Origin: Azorinus chamasolen
Lineage: Eukaryota; Mollusca; Bivalvia; Cardiida; Solecurtidae
Direction of reading: 5' to 3'
DNA length: 64,000 bases
Assembly: GCA_963576725.1 (NCBI GenBank)
Contig: OY755240.1
Coordinates: 17,509,743-17,573,742, forward strand
Shown: positions 41,872 through 53,200 of the stretch, piece after piece
Layout: each line of letters opens with the position of its first letter
Position numbering within the stretch: position 1 is the stretch's first letter
Translations under genes and position numbers: made by a program
Notes under the pieces: model-generated
Told to the model about the DNA's origin: nothing
The model's database searches: none
The model's input: the letters and a program-made list of their open reading frames with translations, nothing else

Positions 41872-42229
41872 CTCGCTTCTCAGTCGTGCTAGATAAGCTG
41901 AGTTACTAAAAATGGTCTAGCGGGACTACAACAGCACGTTTTCTGCAAGAATTTGGTGTCACGCCTAAAGTTATGCTGCGGTCTGCTGCTATTAGATATG
42001 GAAGTCGTATTACGCAATGTAAAGTAGTACTTCACAAAATTCGTTAATTTTCTTGGTTTTAGGGCGTATTTCAGCGAGAAAAATAATCAAGCATGGGATT
42101 TGTTAAAGCCGGGGGATTCTATACCCTCGGTTGGTCTGTTCCTATCGGAAACTCGCTAAAGCTCGTTTCCGACTGGAACAGACCAACCTCGGGTATAGAA
42201 ACCCCCATCTTTAACAAACGCCGTGCTTG
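41872..42229. mobile_element. Insertion in a T4 MITE with candidate 8-bp target duplication
   Basis: ATTCTATT occurs at 41864-41871 and again at 42230-42237, on each side of 358 bp that is absent from the other T4 copies. An 8-bp duplication is typical of hAT elements. The ends show no convincing inverted repeat, and the right half is the foldback at 42084-42232. Confidence 0.5.
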
Positions 42230-42232
42230 ATT
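42084..42232. repeat. Long hairpin with CGAG-type tip, inside a T4 copy
   Basis: AATCAAGCATGGGATTTG pairs with its right partner ending TGCTTGATT, and GGTTGGTCTGTTCC with GGAACAGACCAACC. The tip is ACTCGCTAAAGCTCGT. Confidence 0.85.
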
Positions 42233-42349
42233 CTATTAATCTAGTATATGAGCATGGAAGAATCCACTGGGCGCAAATGGGTTAATGTCTGCTCACTCTC
42301 TGATTAGCTGAAATATTCACTGACGTTCGCGTCGATCATACTATCGGGC

Positions 42350-42440
42350 AGGTATGTTGACCGAGTGTCAAACAGCCTGTATGCTGTCGAGACGCCAAAT
42401 TGGCGAGCGTTTCATATAACTCCAAGCTATTTGCACATGC
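42350..42440. mobile_element. T1b remnant, reverse
   Basis: GAGTGTCAAACAGCCTGTAT...CTCCAAGCTATTTGCACATG around GCCAAATTGGCGAGCG. Confidence 0.6.
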
Positions 42441-42544
42441 GAGCCAAGTTTACGATGAGAATGACCCTGTTTTGAAAGGCACACTAGTGGCAAATTTGTG
42501 TGTTTACGTTTTCAAATAGGTAGGATCCATATCCTAACTCGGTG

Positions 42545-42738
42545 CTTTACCCATCGCTTGCTAAATTTGATAATACATTTCTCCTTCTTTACCCATGCCC
42601 TGTTGTATAATTACATTACACTTTCACTGTGTACGCGTATTTCGCTGTGCAATCACTGCTGTGGAGTGCACTGGTTGCACAATCAACTTGTAAATAGTGC
42701 AGACCCTGATGAGACGTGAATAGCAAGCGAAGGGTTAC
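42545..42738. mobile_element. T7 MITE lacking right hairpin arm
   Basis: TTTACCCATCGCTTGCTAAA to AATAGCAAGCGAAGGGTTA; GACCCTGATGAGAC joins GTGAATAGC. Confidence 0.88.
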
Positions 42739-42848
42739 AATAGTTAATTTCTGTGACATTTGAATGTATTCCTGAACATAAATTGAAGTAACTTTGGAAA
42801 CTATATTTGTAGATTTGTAGCAGACGACAGCTTATGTATATCATACGG

Positions 42849-43075
42849 ACCTCATTCCTTCTACTGACGCATTTCTACGCCTCTGTTAAAAACATTTTTG
42901 AAACCATTGTATTAAATAGTGCATTTGCTCAATAGGAGCAAATGCTCTATTTATCACAATGGTATTTTTTTTCAAAACTACACAATTATAAAGGCTTCAT
43001 TTTCTTTAGCTAATATTCCTTTTCGGTAGATTGGGTCTAAACTAGTCTATGAAGAAATGAGTTGACGTACAGAGA
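42849..43075. mobile_element. T2 MITE, reverse
   Basis: CCTCATTCCTTCTACTGACG to GAAGAAATGAGTTGACG; hairpin tip GCTCAATAGGAGC. Confidence 0.82.
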
Positions 43076-43094
43076 GTTATTATACGCGTTCACT

Positions 43095-43415
43095 CCCTAT
43101 AAACAGTTTGTCTTTGTAACAAAAAAGAGAAAAACTATTCAAAAATGAAAATTGAAGCAGACGACACTTTTTTGCACGCGATACAGATTGCAGACGAAAA
43201 AACATGTCATCCAGTGTCGTCTGTCAACCTCATCGTCTGCTACAATTTTTTTAATAAGATGAGTATGAATACATACAATACAACTACAGACACTGACCTT
43301 TTTTTACCTAAATAGGTTAATATTGAACTTTTCTAAAGATCAAACTATTTCGGAATCGATAATACGAGTATTTAGGTGGCCGACTTGTAAGACAGTGTAG
43401 GATATCAAGCGAATA
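43095..43415. repeat. Local duplication copy A, about 310 bp
   Basis: AAAATGAAAATTGAA, GCAGACGAAAA, GTCGTCTGCTACA, AAGATGAGT and GACCGACTTGTAAGACA-like blocks occur in the same order at 43840-44150. Confidence 0.75.
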
Positions 43416-43570
43416 CGCGTTCATTCTGTATTTCACCGATAACCTTATTAGTAATTTAATTTAGTAAGCAATGTTGACATCATTGATATTAACTAGCTGA
43501 CATTCTACAATAGCGTTATGACTAAAGGAGCATTTAACCATGACTGAAAATGTAGAATCATAATCTATAT

Positions 43571-43779
43571 TACAGTTAAACAGGTCTTAAGCGACCTTAT
43601 ATAAATTGGACACACGATTCTTAAAAAACAGGTGGTAGCTAAATACAGGAAAAAAGTAATGCAGAAAGCTCCTTCAGGAACTTTCTGCATTACTTTTGAC
43701 CTGTATTAAGCTACCACCTGCCATACAGACCCAGAATTAGACATATTTTCATGGTCGCTTAAAACGGGTTCTATTGGCA
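43571..43779. mobile_element. M5 MITE
   Basis: TACAGTTAAACAGGTCTTAA to AAAACGGGTTCTATTGG; tip CTCCTTCAGGAAC. Confidence 0.85.
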
Positions 43780-43839
43780 AATAGACCAGGTCCTGATCAA
43801 GATCTGACCAGACTCCTACAGTTTTGATCAAAGATAGAT

Positions 43840-44150
43840 TATGTACTAGTAACAAAGAAGGAAACATGTTTAAAAATGAAAATTGAAACAGACGACGTTT
43901 TCATACGACACCTTTTGCAGACGAAAATACGTATCATGTAATGCCGTCTGTCAACTTTGTCGTCTGCTACAGTTTTAGTTTTTTAGTAAGATGAGTGTGT
44001 ATACATACAGTACAACTACAGGCAATTACCCGCTTTACCCATATAGGTTAATTTTGAATTAGTAAAAAATCAAACTAGTTCTGAATCGATAGTACACTAG
44101 GCCATAGATATGCAGTTGACCGACTTGTAAGACACGTTAGGGTAGCACTA
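43840..44150. repeat. Local duplication copy B
   Basis: Second copy of 43095-43415 on the same strand, about 750 bp downstream. An M5 element (43571-43779) lies between the two. Confidence 0.75.
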
Positions 44151-44154
44151 CGCC

Positions 44155-44330
44155 TTTCTACGCCTTTCAAACAGAGAAGACCCAGATCAGACGGCTCCTG
44201 AAGGATATGCTTATGATGCATGTATTTTATAGACACGATTCTATATTTTCTGCAAAATCTAAACATTACCGTGTCTATGGGCTTATATAACAACTAATCT
44301 AGCAAATATTTATGATGTACATGTACATTA
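44155..44330. mobile_element. T3 MITE, worn
   Basis: TTTCAAACAGAGAAGACCCA, GGCTCCTGAAGGATATGC (right arm missing) and TTTATGATGTACATG. Confidence 0.65.
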
Positions 44331-44334
44331 TTAG

Positions 44335-44476
44335 TTATACAGATCATTGGCGGGGTATCTGACTTTTTGTTTCCTGCTGAGAAAAATCATGTTGCCCGAG
44401 CCGTTAGGCGAGGGCTACATGTATTTTCCTCAGCAGGAAATAAAAAGTCAGATATCCCGCCAGTGATCTGTATAAC
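44335..44476. repeat. Long hairpin with CGAG-type tip
   Basis: GTTATACAGATCATTGGCGG pairs with CCGCCAGTGATCTGTATAAC, and CCTGCTGAG with CTCAGCAGG. The tip holds CCCGAGCCGTTAGGCGAGGG. Confidence 0.85.
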
Positions 44477-45321
44477 GATTTTATTATACTGCAAAGTTTA
44501 ATATTTGTATCAGTTAATTAGCGTTGTTAATGTAGGCGTCGTTTTGCTTCTCCTCAGGGGCCTCTTACTGTAAGGTAAGGGCTTATATATCACTCTGCAA
44601 CCCTAGTTCATCGTGTATAATAAACCAGTTCATTATATTTGTGGATAGAAAGGGATCTTCCAAGTGCATTAGTTTATCAAAGGATTGAAAGAATCAGACG
44701 TTAGTAAAACTTTCAGCAGATCAGCGGTTAAGCTGAGGTCAGAGGGAATTTTGGCGCAATTCCGACGTCATTTGAATGACGTCAAAATGACGGTTTTATA
44801 ATATTCAAACAATGGGCGTTGGAAGGAGCGGCTATACTGCAATTTACAGGTACGTGTACTGTGCATATACATAAATAAAATCTGAATCGAATTGGGTGTG
44901 GATTATCTTTGTAAAAGCGGGGTTTGGGGGCCAATCGGTACGTACACAAGCAATTTGACAACATCTGCAGCATCAAAGCAGAATAAGACCTTCGCCATAT
45001 ACAGGGTTCATTTACATTGTTATACAACAACTATAACAAAAATGTTTCTAAATGGATAACTTTTTTCCGCCCCAAACTCTTGTTATTTCGTTTGAGGGCG
45101 GTTGTTTGAATCGAATCGACGAAGTGAAGCTGGTCGGCCATTTTTATTTTGTTATATCAAGGGAGCGAGGCCCTCGGCAGGGGAAATTCCATTGTTGCTC
45201 ATGACTCCGTATATACATCAGAATTTAGAGGGATACACGGCTTTTATACATGGCTAACTGACCAATCAAAATCGAGGATTTTACTTTGCGTTATAATAAG
45301 TAGTTACGTCGTACATGAATA

Positions 45322-45534
45322 TTAATGATGTACTGACGCCTTTTGGCGTCTCTGTAAAAGTCACTTTCTGAAACCATTATGATAAATATAACATTAGGCG
45401 CAAATGCTCTGTTTATCAAAACGGTTTCAACACACTTCTTAAATTTTCCTTTCCTCTAGTTAATGCTCATTTCGGTAGATGTACATGTACCAAAAAGAGA
45501 TAGGATCTAAAAATAGCCTATAAGGGAATGGGTT
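45322..45534. mobile_element. T2 MITE, reverse
   Basis: TTAATGATGTACTGACGCC to AAGGGAATGGGTTTAA; hairpin with several arm changes, tip TTAGGCGCAAATGC. Confidence 0.8.
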
Positions 45535-45651
45535 TAAATGCTTGCCATACAGATAGTTACATTGACGATTTGTAGCAGTGGCGATCAATATCGAAGGCGT
45601 TTCTTTTATCAATGTGAATAAGGATAATTATGCAGCGTGAAATCAAACGTA

Positions 45652-46149
45652 TGGAAGGCTGGTGCGTTATGCTAAATGGGATTTGCTAAATGCGATCTGA
45701 GAAATTCAAAATACGAAATGCTTAATGACAAATGCTAAATGCCAATTGCTATTTGGAGACTTCTAAATACTAATTGCTAATCACATTGCACTGAATGGTT
45801 GAAATGGATAAGTTAATAATATATACATAGTACTATATTTTGTTCTTTTTCATGCGTCGAAATAACATAAACGGATATCATAATATCTGCGAACCTCATG
45901 CCATGCTTAATGCGAAATGCAAACTGCGAAAGCCTAAATGCGATTGCCTAAATGCGATTTGCTAAATGCGATTTGCTTAATGTCAAATGATTGAAATCAC
46001 CAAAATATCACGTATCACACGAGACAGACGAACTTTTATTTGTATATTAAATATGGGGTTTTAATTAGATTTTAGGGTTTTTCCAAAGCACAGGTATTAA
46101 GCATTTCGCATTTAGCATTTCGCATTTAGCATAGCGCACCGGCTTTCCA
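45652..46149. mobile_element. Unclassified 498-bp element with inverted ends and AAATGC repeats
   Basis: The left end TGGAAGGCTGGTGCGTTATG matches the reverse complement of the right end, TGGAAAGCCGGTGCGCTATG. Inside, both flanks carry many copies of GCTAAATGCGATTT-like words in opposite directions (45670-45780 and 45900-45990, 46100-46135). No target duplication is clear and there is no coding frame. Confidence 0.65.
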
Positions 46150-46287
46150 GCTTGTTTTGATGGAAAGACTCAAGGTATATTCTGTCAGTACACATCATGG
46201 CGATACACACCATGCAGCAAAGAGATAGACATCGGCCCTAATTCATATCGAAACAGAAACATCGTACCTGATACAGTTCGCCTATGT

Positions 46288-46495
46288 TTAACCCTTTACT
46301 CCACAAGTATTCAAGTAAGAAAAAATACATCATGAATATTAATTAGTTTAATTTTTCATAATAGCGCATGTGCACAGTACATGATTGTACATGTAATATT
46401 TGGCCATGAAAGACACCGTGAAATCCTATCTATATCATACCATAAGCAAAGAGAGCAGACCGTCCTGTTCAGACGGCTCCTACCGGATATAACCA
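46288..46495. mobile_element. T3 MITE, reverse, cut by the minisatellite
   Basis: TTAACCCTTTACTCCACAAG; AGCAAAGAGAGCAGACCGTC; breaks off after GGCTCCTACCGGATA at the hairpin tip. Confidence 0.8.
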
Positions 46496-46589
46496 TGTCA
46501 TATCGGACGTTTCCTCATACTATAGGACCTATGTATGTCATAAAGATCACATTAATATCAATTAGGACATATTAGTATACTACAGAACA

Positions 46590-47800
46590 CATGCATATCA
46601 TACATGGTACATACTCATCTCATACACGACACATCCATATTATAAATGACATCCATATCATACAGGACCCATACATATCATGCATGACATCAATATCATA
46701 CAGCACACATCAGTATCATACAGGACATCTATATCATACAGCACAGATCCATCTCATACATGACATATCCATATTATAAATGACATCTATATCATACAGG
46801 ATCCATATCATACATGACACATCCATATTATAAATGACATCTATATCATACAGGATCCATATCATACATGACACATCCATATTATAAATGACATCCATAT
46901 CATATAGGACCCATACATATCATGCATGACATCAATATCATACAGCACACGTCAATACCATACAGGACATCTATATCATACAGCACAGATCCATCTCATA
47001 CATGACACATCCATATTATAAATGACATCCATATCATACAGGATCCATACATATCATACAGGACAAATACATATCACACATGACATCCATATCATACAGG
47101 ACACATCCATATCATACAGGACACATACATATCATACAGGACATCTATATCATACAGCACACATCCATATCATACAGGACACATACATATCACACATGAC
47201 ACCTATATCATACAGCACACATCCATATCATACAGGACATAGACATATCATACATGCCATCTATATCATACAGTACACATCCATATCATGCAGGACACAC
47301 CCATATCATACAGGACACATCTATATCATACATGACACATCCTTATCATGCAGGACACACCCATATCATACAGGACACATCTATATCATACATGACACAT
47401 CCTTATCTTACGTAACACATCCATATCATACATGACACATCCATATCATACATGACACATCCATATCATACATGTATCATCCATATCATACGTGACACAT
47501 CCATGTCATACATGTATCATCCATATCATACAGGACATATCCATATCATACGTGCCACATCCATATCATACATGTATCATCCATATCATACATGTATCAT
47601 CCATATCATACAGAACATATTCATGTCATATACGACACATGTAGAACATAAACGACACGTTCATATCCTATACAGGATACATCCACAAGACACGTCTATA
47701 TCGTACAGGACACATCCATATACGAAATGACACATTTGTATACTACAGGACACATTCATATCATACGAGGCATATCCTTGTACGACAGACCCCCAGCAAA
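46590..47800. repeat. Minisatellite, unit about 20 bp, first block
   Basis: Degenerate tandem copies of CCATATCATACAGGACACAT run for about 1.2 kb. Subtypes (TACATGACACAT, TACATGTATCAT) come in runs, suggesting local higher-order duplication. The long open frames across it only reflect the repeat. Confidence 0.9.
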
Positions 47801-47996
47801 GCTATTGAAAAATGTTCTGATAACGGTTGTAAGTGGACACTTTTGTACGCACGTGATTCTTGTGGTTAAAACCCATCTACCTAGGATTTGAATTGGGTGA
47901 ATCAAGGGGAAAACATTTTGCACTCATTTGTGAAATATTCATTTTTAATCTAAATTAAAAGTCTACAACGTACTGTCGTACAAGTAAGATACATGT

Positions 47997-48160
47997 ACTC
48001 ATCTTACTACCAAAGTGTCTTCTTACAACCGTTATCAGGACAGTTTGTTCGCATGACCTCAGACAAGTGTCCTCGGGTACGCCTCGGACACGTCTTCGGT
48101 CATGCGAACAAACTGTCCTGATAACGGTTGTAAGAAGATACTTTGGTAGTAAGACTCGTA
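47997..48160. repeat. Long hairpin interrupting the minisatellite
   Basis: CTTACTACCAAAGT pairs with ACTTTGGTAGTAAG, and CTTACAACCGTTATCAGGAC with its exact mirror after 48110. The tip contains CCTCGGGTACGCCTCGG. A stray half arm (TTCTGATAACGGTTGTAAG) lies at 47815. Confidence 0.88.
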
Positions 48161-48314
48161 CTTTATCTATTACATATCGTGCAACAACGCACATCTATAT
48201 CGTACAGGACTCATCCATATCCCACATGACACATCTGTATCTCAGAATAATATTCATATCGGTCGAAACATACATCGTATATTCATATATTGGGTACATG
48301 CGGTATAAAGGGTA

Positions 48315-48635
48315 TACAGTTGAACTTCGATAAGTCGAACTTCATGGGACCGTACAAATTAATTCGAGATAACAGATGTTCGAGTCATCCGATTTCTAAT
48401 CTAATCGATTTGTCAAGACCACAGCTTAATACAGGTCCAAAGTAATGCTGAAAGCTCCTATAGGAGCTTTCAGCATTACTTTAGACCTGTAATAAGCTGC
48501 CGTTAGGTTTCTAGATATCTGTAGCAATACATTTTATAGCAATTCTGTAGTGTTAGTTTTGGAAGGACTGAACTTTTTGATCGAGTTATCCGAAGTTCGA
48601 GTTATCCGAGTTCGAGATATCGAAGTTCAACTGTA
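48315..48635. mobile_element. M4 MITE, complete, within the minisatellite
   Basis: TACAGTTGAACTTCGATAAG to GATATCGAAGTTCAACTGTA. The inner hairpin (48420-48498) is perfect with tip CTCCTATAGGAG. Confidence 0.93.
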
Positions 48636-48639
48636 TTCT

Positions 48640-49770
48640 ATAAAGCACAATCATATCCTACAGGACAAATTTAGATCCTAAAAGCGCATTAATGTCCTAC
48701 AAGATACATATATATTTTACAGGACATATATTCATATCCTAAAAACACATCTATTGTCTACAGGATATATACATATCCTACAAAACACATTCATATTCTA
48801 AAAGCACATTCATATCCTACATGATACATACATATCTTACAGGACACATTCATATCCTAAAACACAACCATATTCTATAGGACACATTTATGTTTTACAG
48901 GTCTTATACATATACTACAGGATACATACATATACTAAATGACACATCCATATACATGTACTTCAAGCCACACATATATACTACATGACATATACATATA
49001 ATCTTGGACACATTTATGTTTTACAGGTGGTCTTATACATATACTACACGATACATACATATACTATATGATACATACATGTACTACAAGACACACATCT
49101 ATACTACAGGACACATACATATACTGCAGGACACATACATACACTACACGACGATGACTACTGCAGGACACATTTATATGATAAGGGCATATTTGTATCA
49201 TACGGGACACAGTGATAAACTACGGGACACATTCATATAATACAGGAGATATTCATGTATTACTGGACATATTCATATATTACGGGACACATACATACAG
49301 TACAGGGCACCTTTATGTTGGAGATAACGCTCCTAACGAAATGTCACGTGAACATAACATGGAAGTGACGCTACGATCCGCGTCATGGCGGCACCATTGT
49401 CTTTATGGGGAAGGGAAAGATAATCAACACGTCTTCTTCTCTCATACTTTACTTTTTAGACTTTTCTGTTTGCGTACTACACTCACATGTATTACGGGAC
49501 ATATTCATATACATGTACTACGAGGCACATTCATATAATACGTGGCACATTTATATACTACAGCACACAGTCATATCCAACAGGACACATTCATGTCCTA
49601 CAGGACACATTTATATCTTACAGGACACTCTCATAACTTACAGGAAATATTCATGTCTTATGTTATACATTCTGTCCTATAGTGCACATTATTGTCCAAC
49701 AGGACACATTATTGTCATACAGAACACGTTTTTGTCCTACAGAACACATTCATGTCCTATACAGGTATTA
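48640..49770. repeat. Minisatellite, second, more diverged block
   Basis: The unit drifts to CATATACTACAGGACACAT and CATATCCTACAGGACACAT. It is interrupted by about 170 bp of non-repeat sequence at 49311-49480. Confidence 0.85.
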
Positions 49771-49893
49771 ATTTACCGGAACAGATACTATTTCCCGATT
49801 TAAAATTCAAGAATATTCCCAACTACTGATGATTGGTCACAAATTTATATGAGTGAAGTAGGAGCTTGGAACCAATCAAACGCATATATGATT

Positions 49894-50054
49894 ACAGTAA
49901 AACCTTTCTTAACCAGAATTGTAGCAGAGAAGAAGTTAAATTCTAATAGAGAGGTGGTGATTAAATGCAGGTTGGAAATCATGCAGAAAACCACCTGTCT
50001 CCAAGGCCTATATGTTTACTAAATTGGACGTTCAATTTAGAAGGGATTTACTGA
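49894..50054. mobile_element. M3 MITE with hairpin lost, before the dehydrogenase gene
   Basis: TACAGTAAAACCTTTCTTAA to GAAGGGATTTACTGAA; GCAGAAAACC joins ACCTGTCTCC. Confidence 0.8.
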
Positions 50055-50119
50055 ACATTATTTTATTTTGCGATATTTGATGAATGCAACATCTATTGTC
50101 GTTTCCATAGAACCAGGAA

Positions 50120-50270
50120 ATGACAACCGAAGAGACGGAACCCTGTATAGTCTTGGTAACAGGAGGATCAGGGTTTTTAGGGCAGCATATTGTGGGACAA
50201 CTGCAAGAACATGCTGATCACGTGACTGAAATACGGATTCTGGACTTGGAACCGTACGTCAACAAACTGG
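50120..50270 (+). CDS. 3-beta-HSD-like gene, exon 1 of coding region (Rossmann fold)
   Basis: Starts at the ATG and reads MTTEETEPCIVLVTGG onward through GSGFLGQHIV. Ends in phase 1 at donor GTGCGT. It contains the dinucleotide-binding glycine motif and the acidic residue after beta-2. Confidence 0.9.
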
Positions 50271-53200
50271 GTGCGTAAATTTGTTGCATTATATAAAACT
50301 TAAAAAACCCTCATTCTAACCCTTTTATCCCACTATTTGCTAATATCTGTCAAGAGCTTGGATCCAACTGATAAGCCGAATATATCAAGCGGATACAAGT
50401 AAATTTATCAATATTACATGCACACTTTCATTCAGGCTCTATTAAGACCTACGAGTACATAAACCTCCTCATGTTTGATGTTTTTAAAGTCAGTTAGCGC
50501 ATTTCCATATAGGCTATTTTACACAACCCTCTTTGAGTAAATCTACCGAAAAGAAGCATTTACTACAGTAAAGAAAAAACCTAAAATTGTAAAGTTTTGA
50601 AACCATTCTGGTAAATAAGGCATTTGCTCCTATGGAGCAAATGCTCTTTTTATCACAATGGTTTCAGAAAGTGACTTTTACAGAGGCACCAAAAGACGCC
50701 AATATGAGGGAATGGGTTAAGCATGTTCTTTTTTTTATGGAAGCAGGCACGTCTTGTAAGAAAATAATTTAAAAATATGTTCACTTTCATTTGTGCAGTA
50801 TGAAATTGGCATAATTGTATAATCATGCAGACTATATGGAGCGAATACCTGTAATCCAGCACATAGGGAGTATCAACGACCTTGACTTAGTGTTGAAAGC
50901 ATGTGCAGGCGCTACTTGTGTAATACACCTGGCCAGCTTCGTCGACTTTAGCATGTTTCCAGACACCAGACTGCTTGAAGAGGTCAACGTCAGAGGTACA
51001 AAATCATGACAATTATGATTGCCTAGCTTAAGGAAATGTTGACCCAAGTATTGTTATACTGAAGAATCTGTCATTTAGCTATTTAACAGCAGATAGTCGC
51101 TTAATACAGAGTAAAAGTGATCCAGAAAACTCCTATTAAACTACCACCTACGGTAAAACCCCTCTAATGCAACCATTTATAAGAAGTATAATTCTGGACG
51201 GTAGACAGGTGGTAACTTAATGCAGGACAAAAGTAATGCAGAAAGGCTCCTAAATGAGCTTTTTGCATTACTTTTGTCCTGGATTAAGCAACCACCTACT
51301 TATAAAGCCAACCATGCTTATTTATTAAGTGGTCGCATTAGAGGGGTTCTACTGTACATTATATTAGACCTCCTTTTGATGGCTGCTTAAGACAGATTCT
51401 ACTGTAGAGATATGTGTTTTTGTGCAGTTTATGGTAAATAAATTAGACTTAACGAATTAATATAAACAGTAAACACTTTGTAAACCGAACGTTTTTAGTA
51501 TTTATTCTGGTCCTTCAGACAAATGGCAGCTTAATGCTCAAAGGAACTTTCTGTATGAGTGTTATCCCCATTAAGCATCTCTGTCTAAAAAGACCAAATG
51601 TTTTCTTAATTAAAAATCCCGTTTACAGGGATATTTCTATATATTTGCTTTTTACGAACAACATATCGTGTGTTTTTCGTGGTCTTGAATGCCAGACTAT
51701 GAAACCAATTTTAACCTTAAGAATAATTGCATCCGTGTGTTTATTTGTCACGGTTGATTGATGCCATAAGGACTATTCCTCTAAAAAGCCGTATCATATT
51801 TTATTCATGTCCAGCCTTTGTGTTCATGACGTATTCTATTTTAGGCACTGAGACTGTAATTTATGCATGCCAGAAATCGAATGTACAACGCCTCATCTAC
51901 TGCAGCTCCGTTTATGTCGTCATCGGAAACTCGGATATAAACGGCGGAACGGAAAGTTGTACGGAAATGCCCGATACATATCAACTGAAGTACGCGCAAA
52001 CTAAATCCAAAGCCGAGGCTCTAGTCCTCAAGGCAAACGGTAAATTAATTATCTCGCAATAACAAAACAATATACAATAGAACCCCTCTGAACCATACGT
52101 AAAATTACGAGAGTATACATATTGGGAGACAGAGGGCAACGTAATTCAGGGTGCAAACAGAAAGCTCCTCTATGAGCTCTTTACATAACTTTCATCCTGC
52201 ATTTAGCAGTCACCTGACTAAACGTAATTTAAATCCCCTCTATCACAGAATTCAGTATTAGAGGGATTTTACTGTATCAAGAAACAATTAACCTTTAGCC
52301 TGCTACGGGCGGAAGAGTGAATACCTATGCAAACAGTTTGGACCCAGATGAGACGCCGAGTAAATCGGCGTCTCATCAGGATCCAAATTGTTTGACACCC
52401 TGATTGCATTTTGGTAGACTCACTGATTACAGGTTGAATTTCGAAAATGTAGTAGATGAAAAATTATGCAAAAATAATTTGCGCAGCAGGCTAAATGTTG
52501 ACACACTGCCTCATGAAAACGCACGTAAGAAATAACAAGCGAGGTTTTATGTAAGGAAAAAATGGCTGCGTAAAACATTGTAGAATGAAGAAATGCTTTA
52601 ATAAGATATTATTTACCGAAAGCGATATTTGATTTTCTGATACAGAACCTTTCTGTTCTGCATTTTATAAGAAATGCTATGCAAGGACATACTAAGATCT
52701 GAAATTACTTCTTAAAGAAGCAACCGTCCCTCTAAACAGGTATGAGTTTTGTTCCAGCTATTGGTTTTTTGCGTTTATAATAACCTTTGTAAATAATCTG
52801 GATCCAGATGAGACGCCGAGTAACTTGGTACCGCATCAGGGTCCAAACTGTTTGTCACTCTCACATTTGTTTTTGAAAAGATATTGAAGATAAAACGTAT
52901 TTTTAAAATTACAGCAGACGACAATATTTGCAGACATTAGTTGCTTAGTGTGCAGAATGTATTTAGAGTACATTATGCTTGAGAGCAAATCACCTGCAAA
53001 TGACCTATAATGTAAACATCAAAAAGTTCTTGGGCATTAGTGAGAATTAGTGAGAACATGAAAAAGAATGCATCTGTATTGTTTTGGAGCGTAAATCTAA
53101 AACGTTGTCTCACAGTATATCATGGTAATTTTGAATTTCTGTCAAAGAATTGCTGCGGCTTTTGCTGCATGGATATTACTAGCTTGTATATTGTAATGGA

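Larger units (their letters stand above)
41685..42285. mobile_element. T4 MITE split by a larger insert
   Basis: TTAACGCATTTGTTCCCACG to GGGCGCAAATGGGTTAA. T4 parts are 41685-41871 and 42238-42285. Confidence 0.88.

Noticed and set aside
46590..49803. Long open frames over 46.6-49.8 kb rich in His, Ile and Ser
   Set aside because: They follow the 20-bp minisatellite, have no start context or domain, and occur because the unit lacks stop codons.
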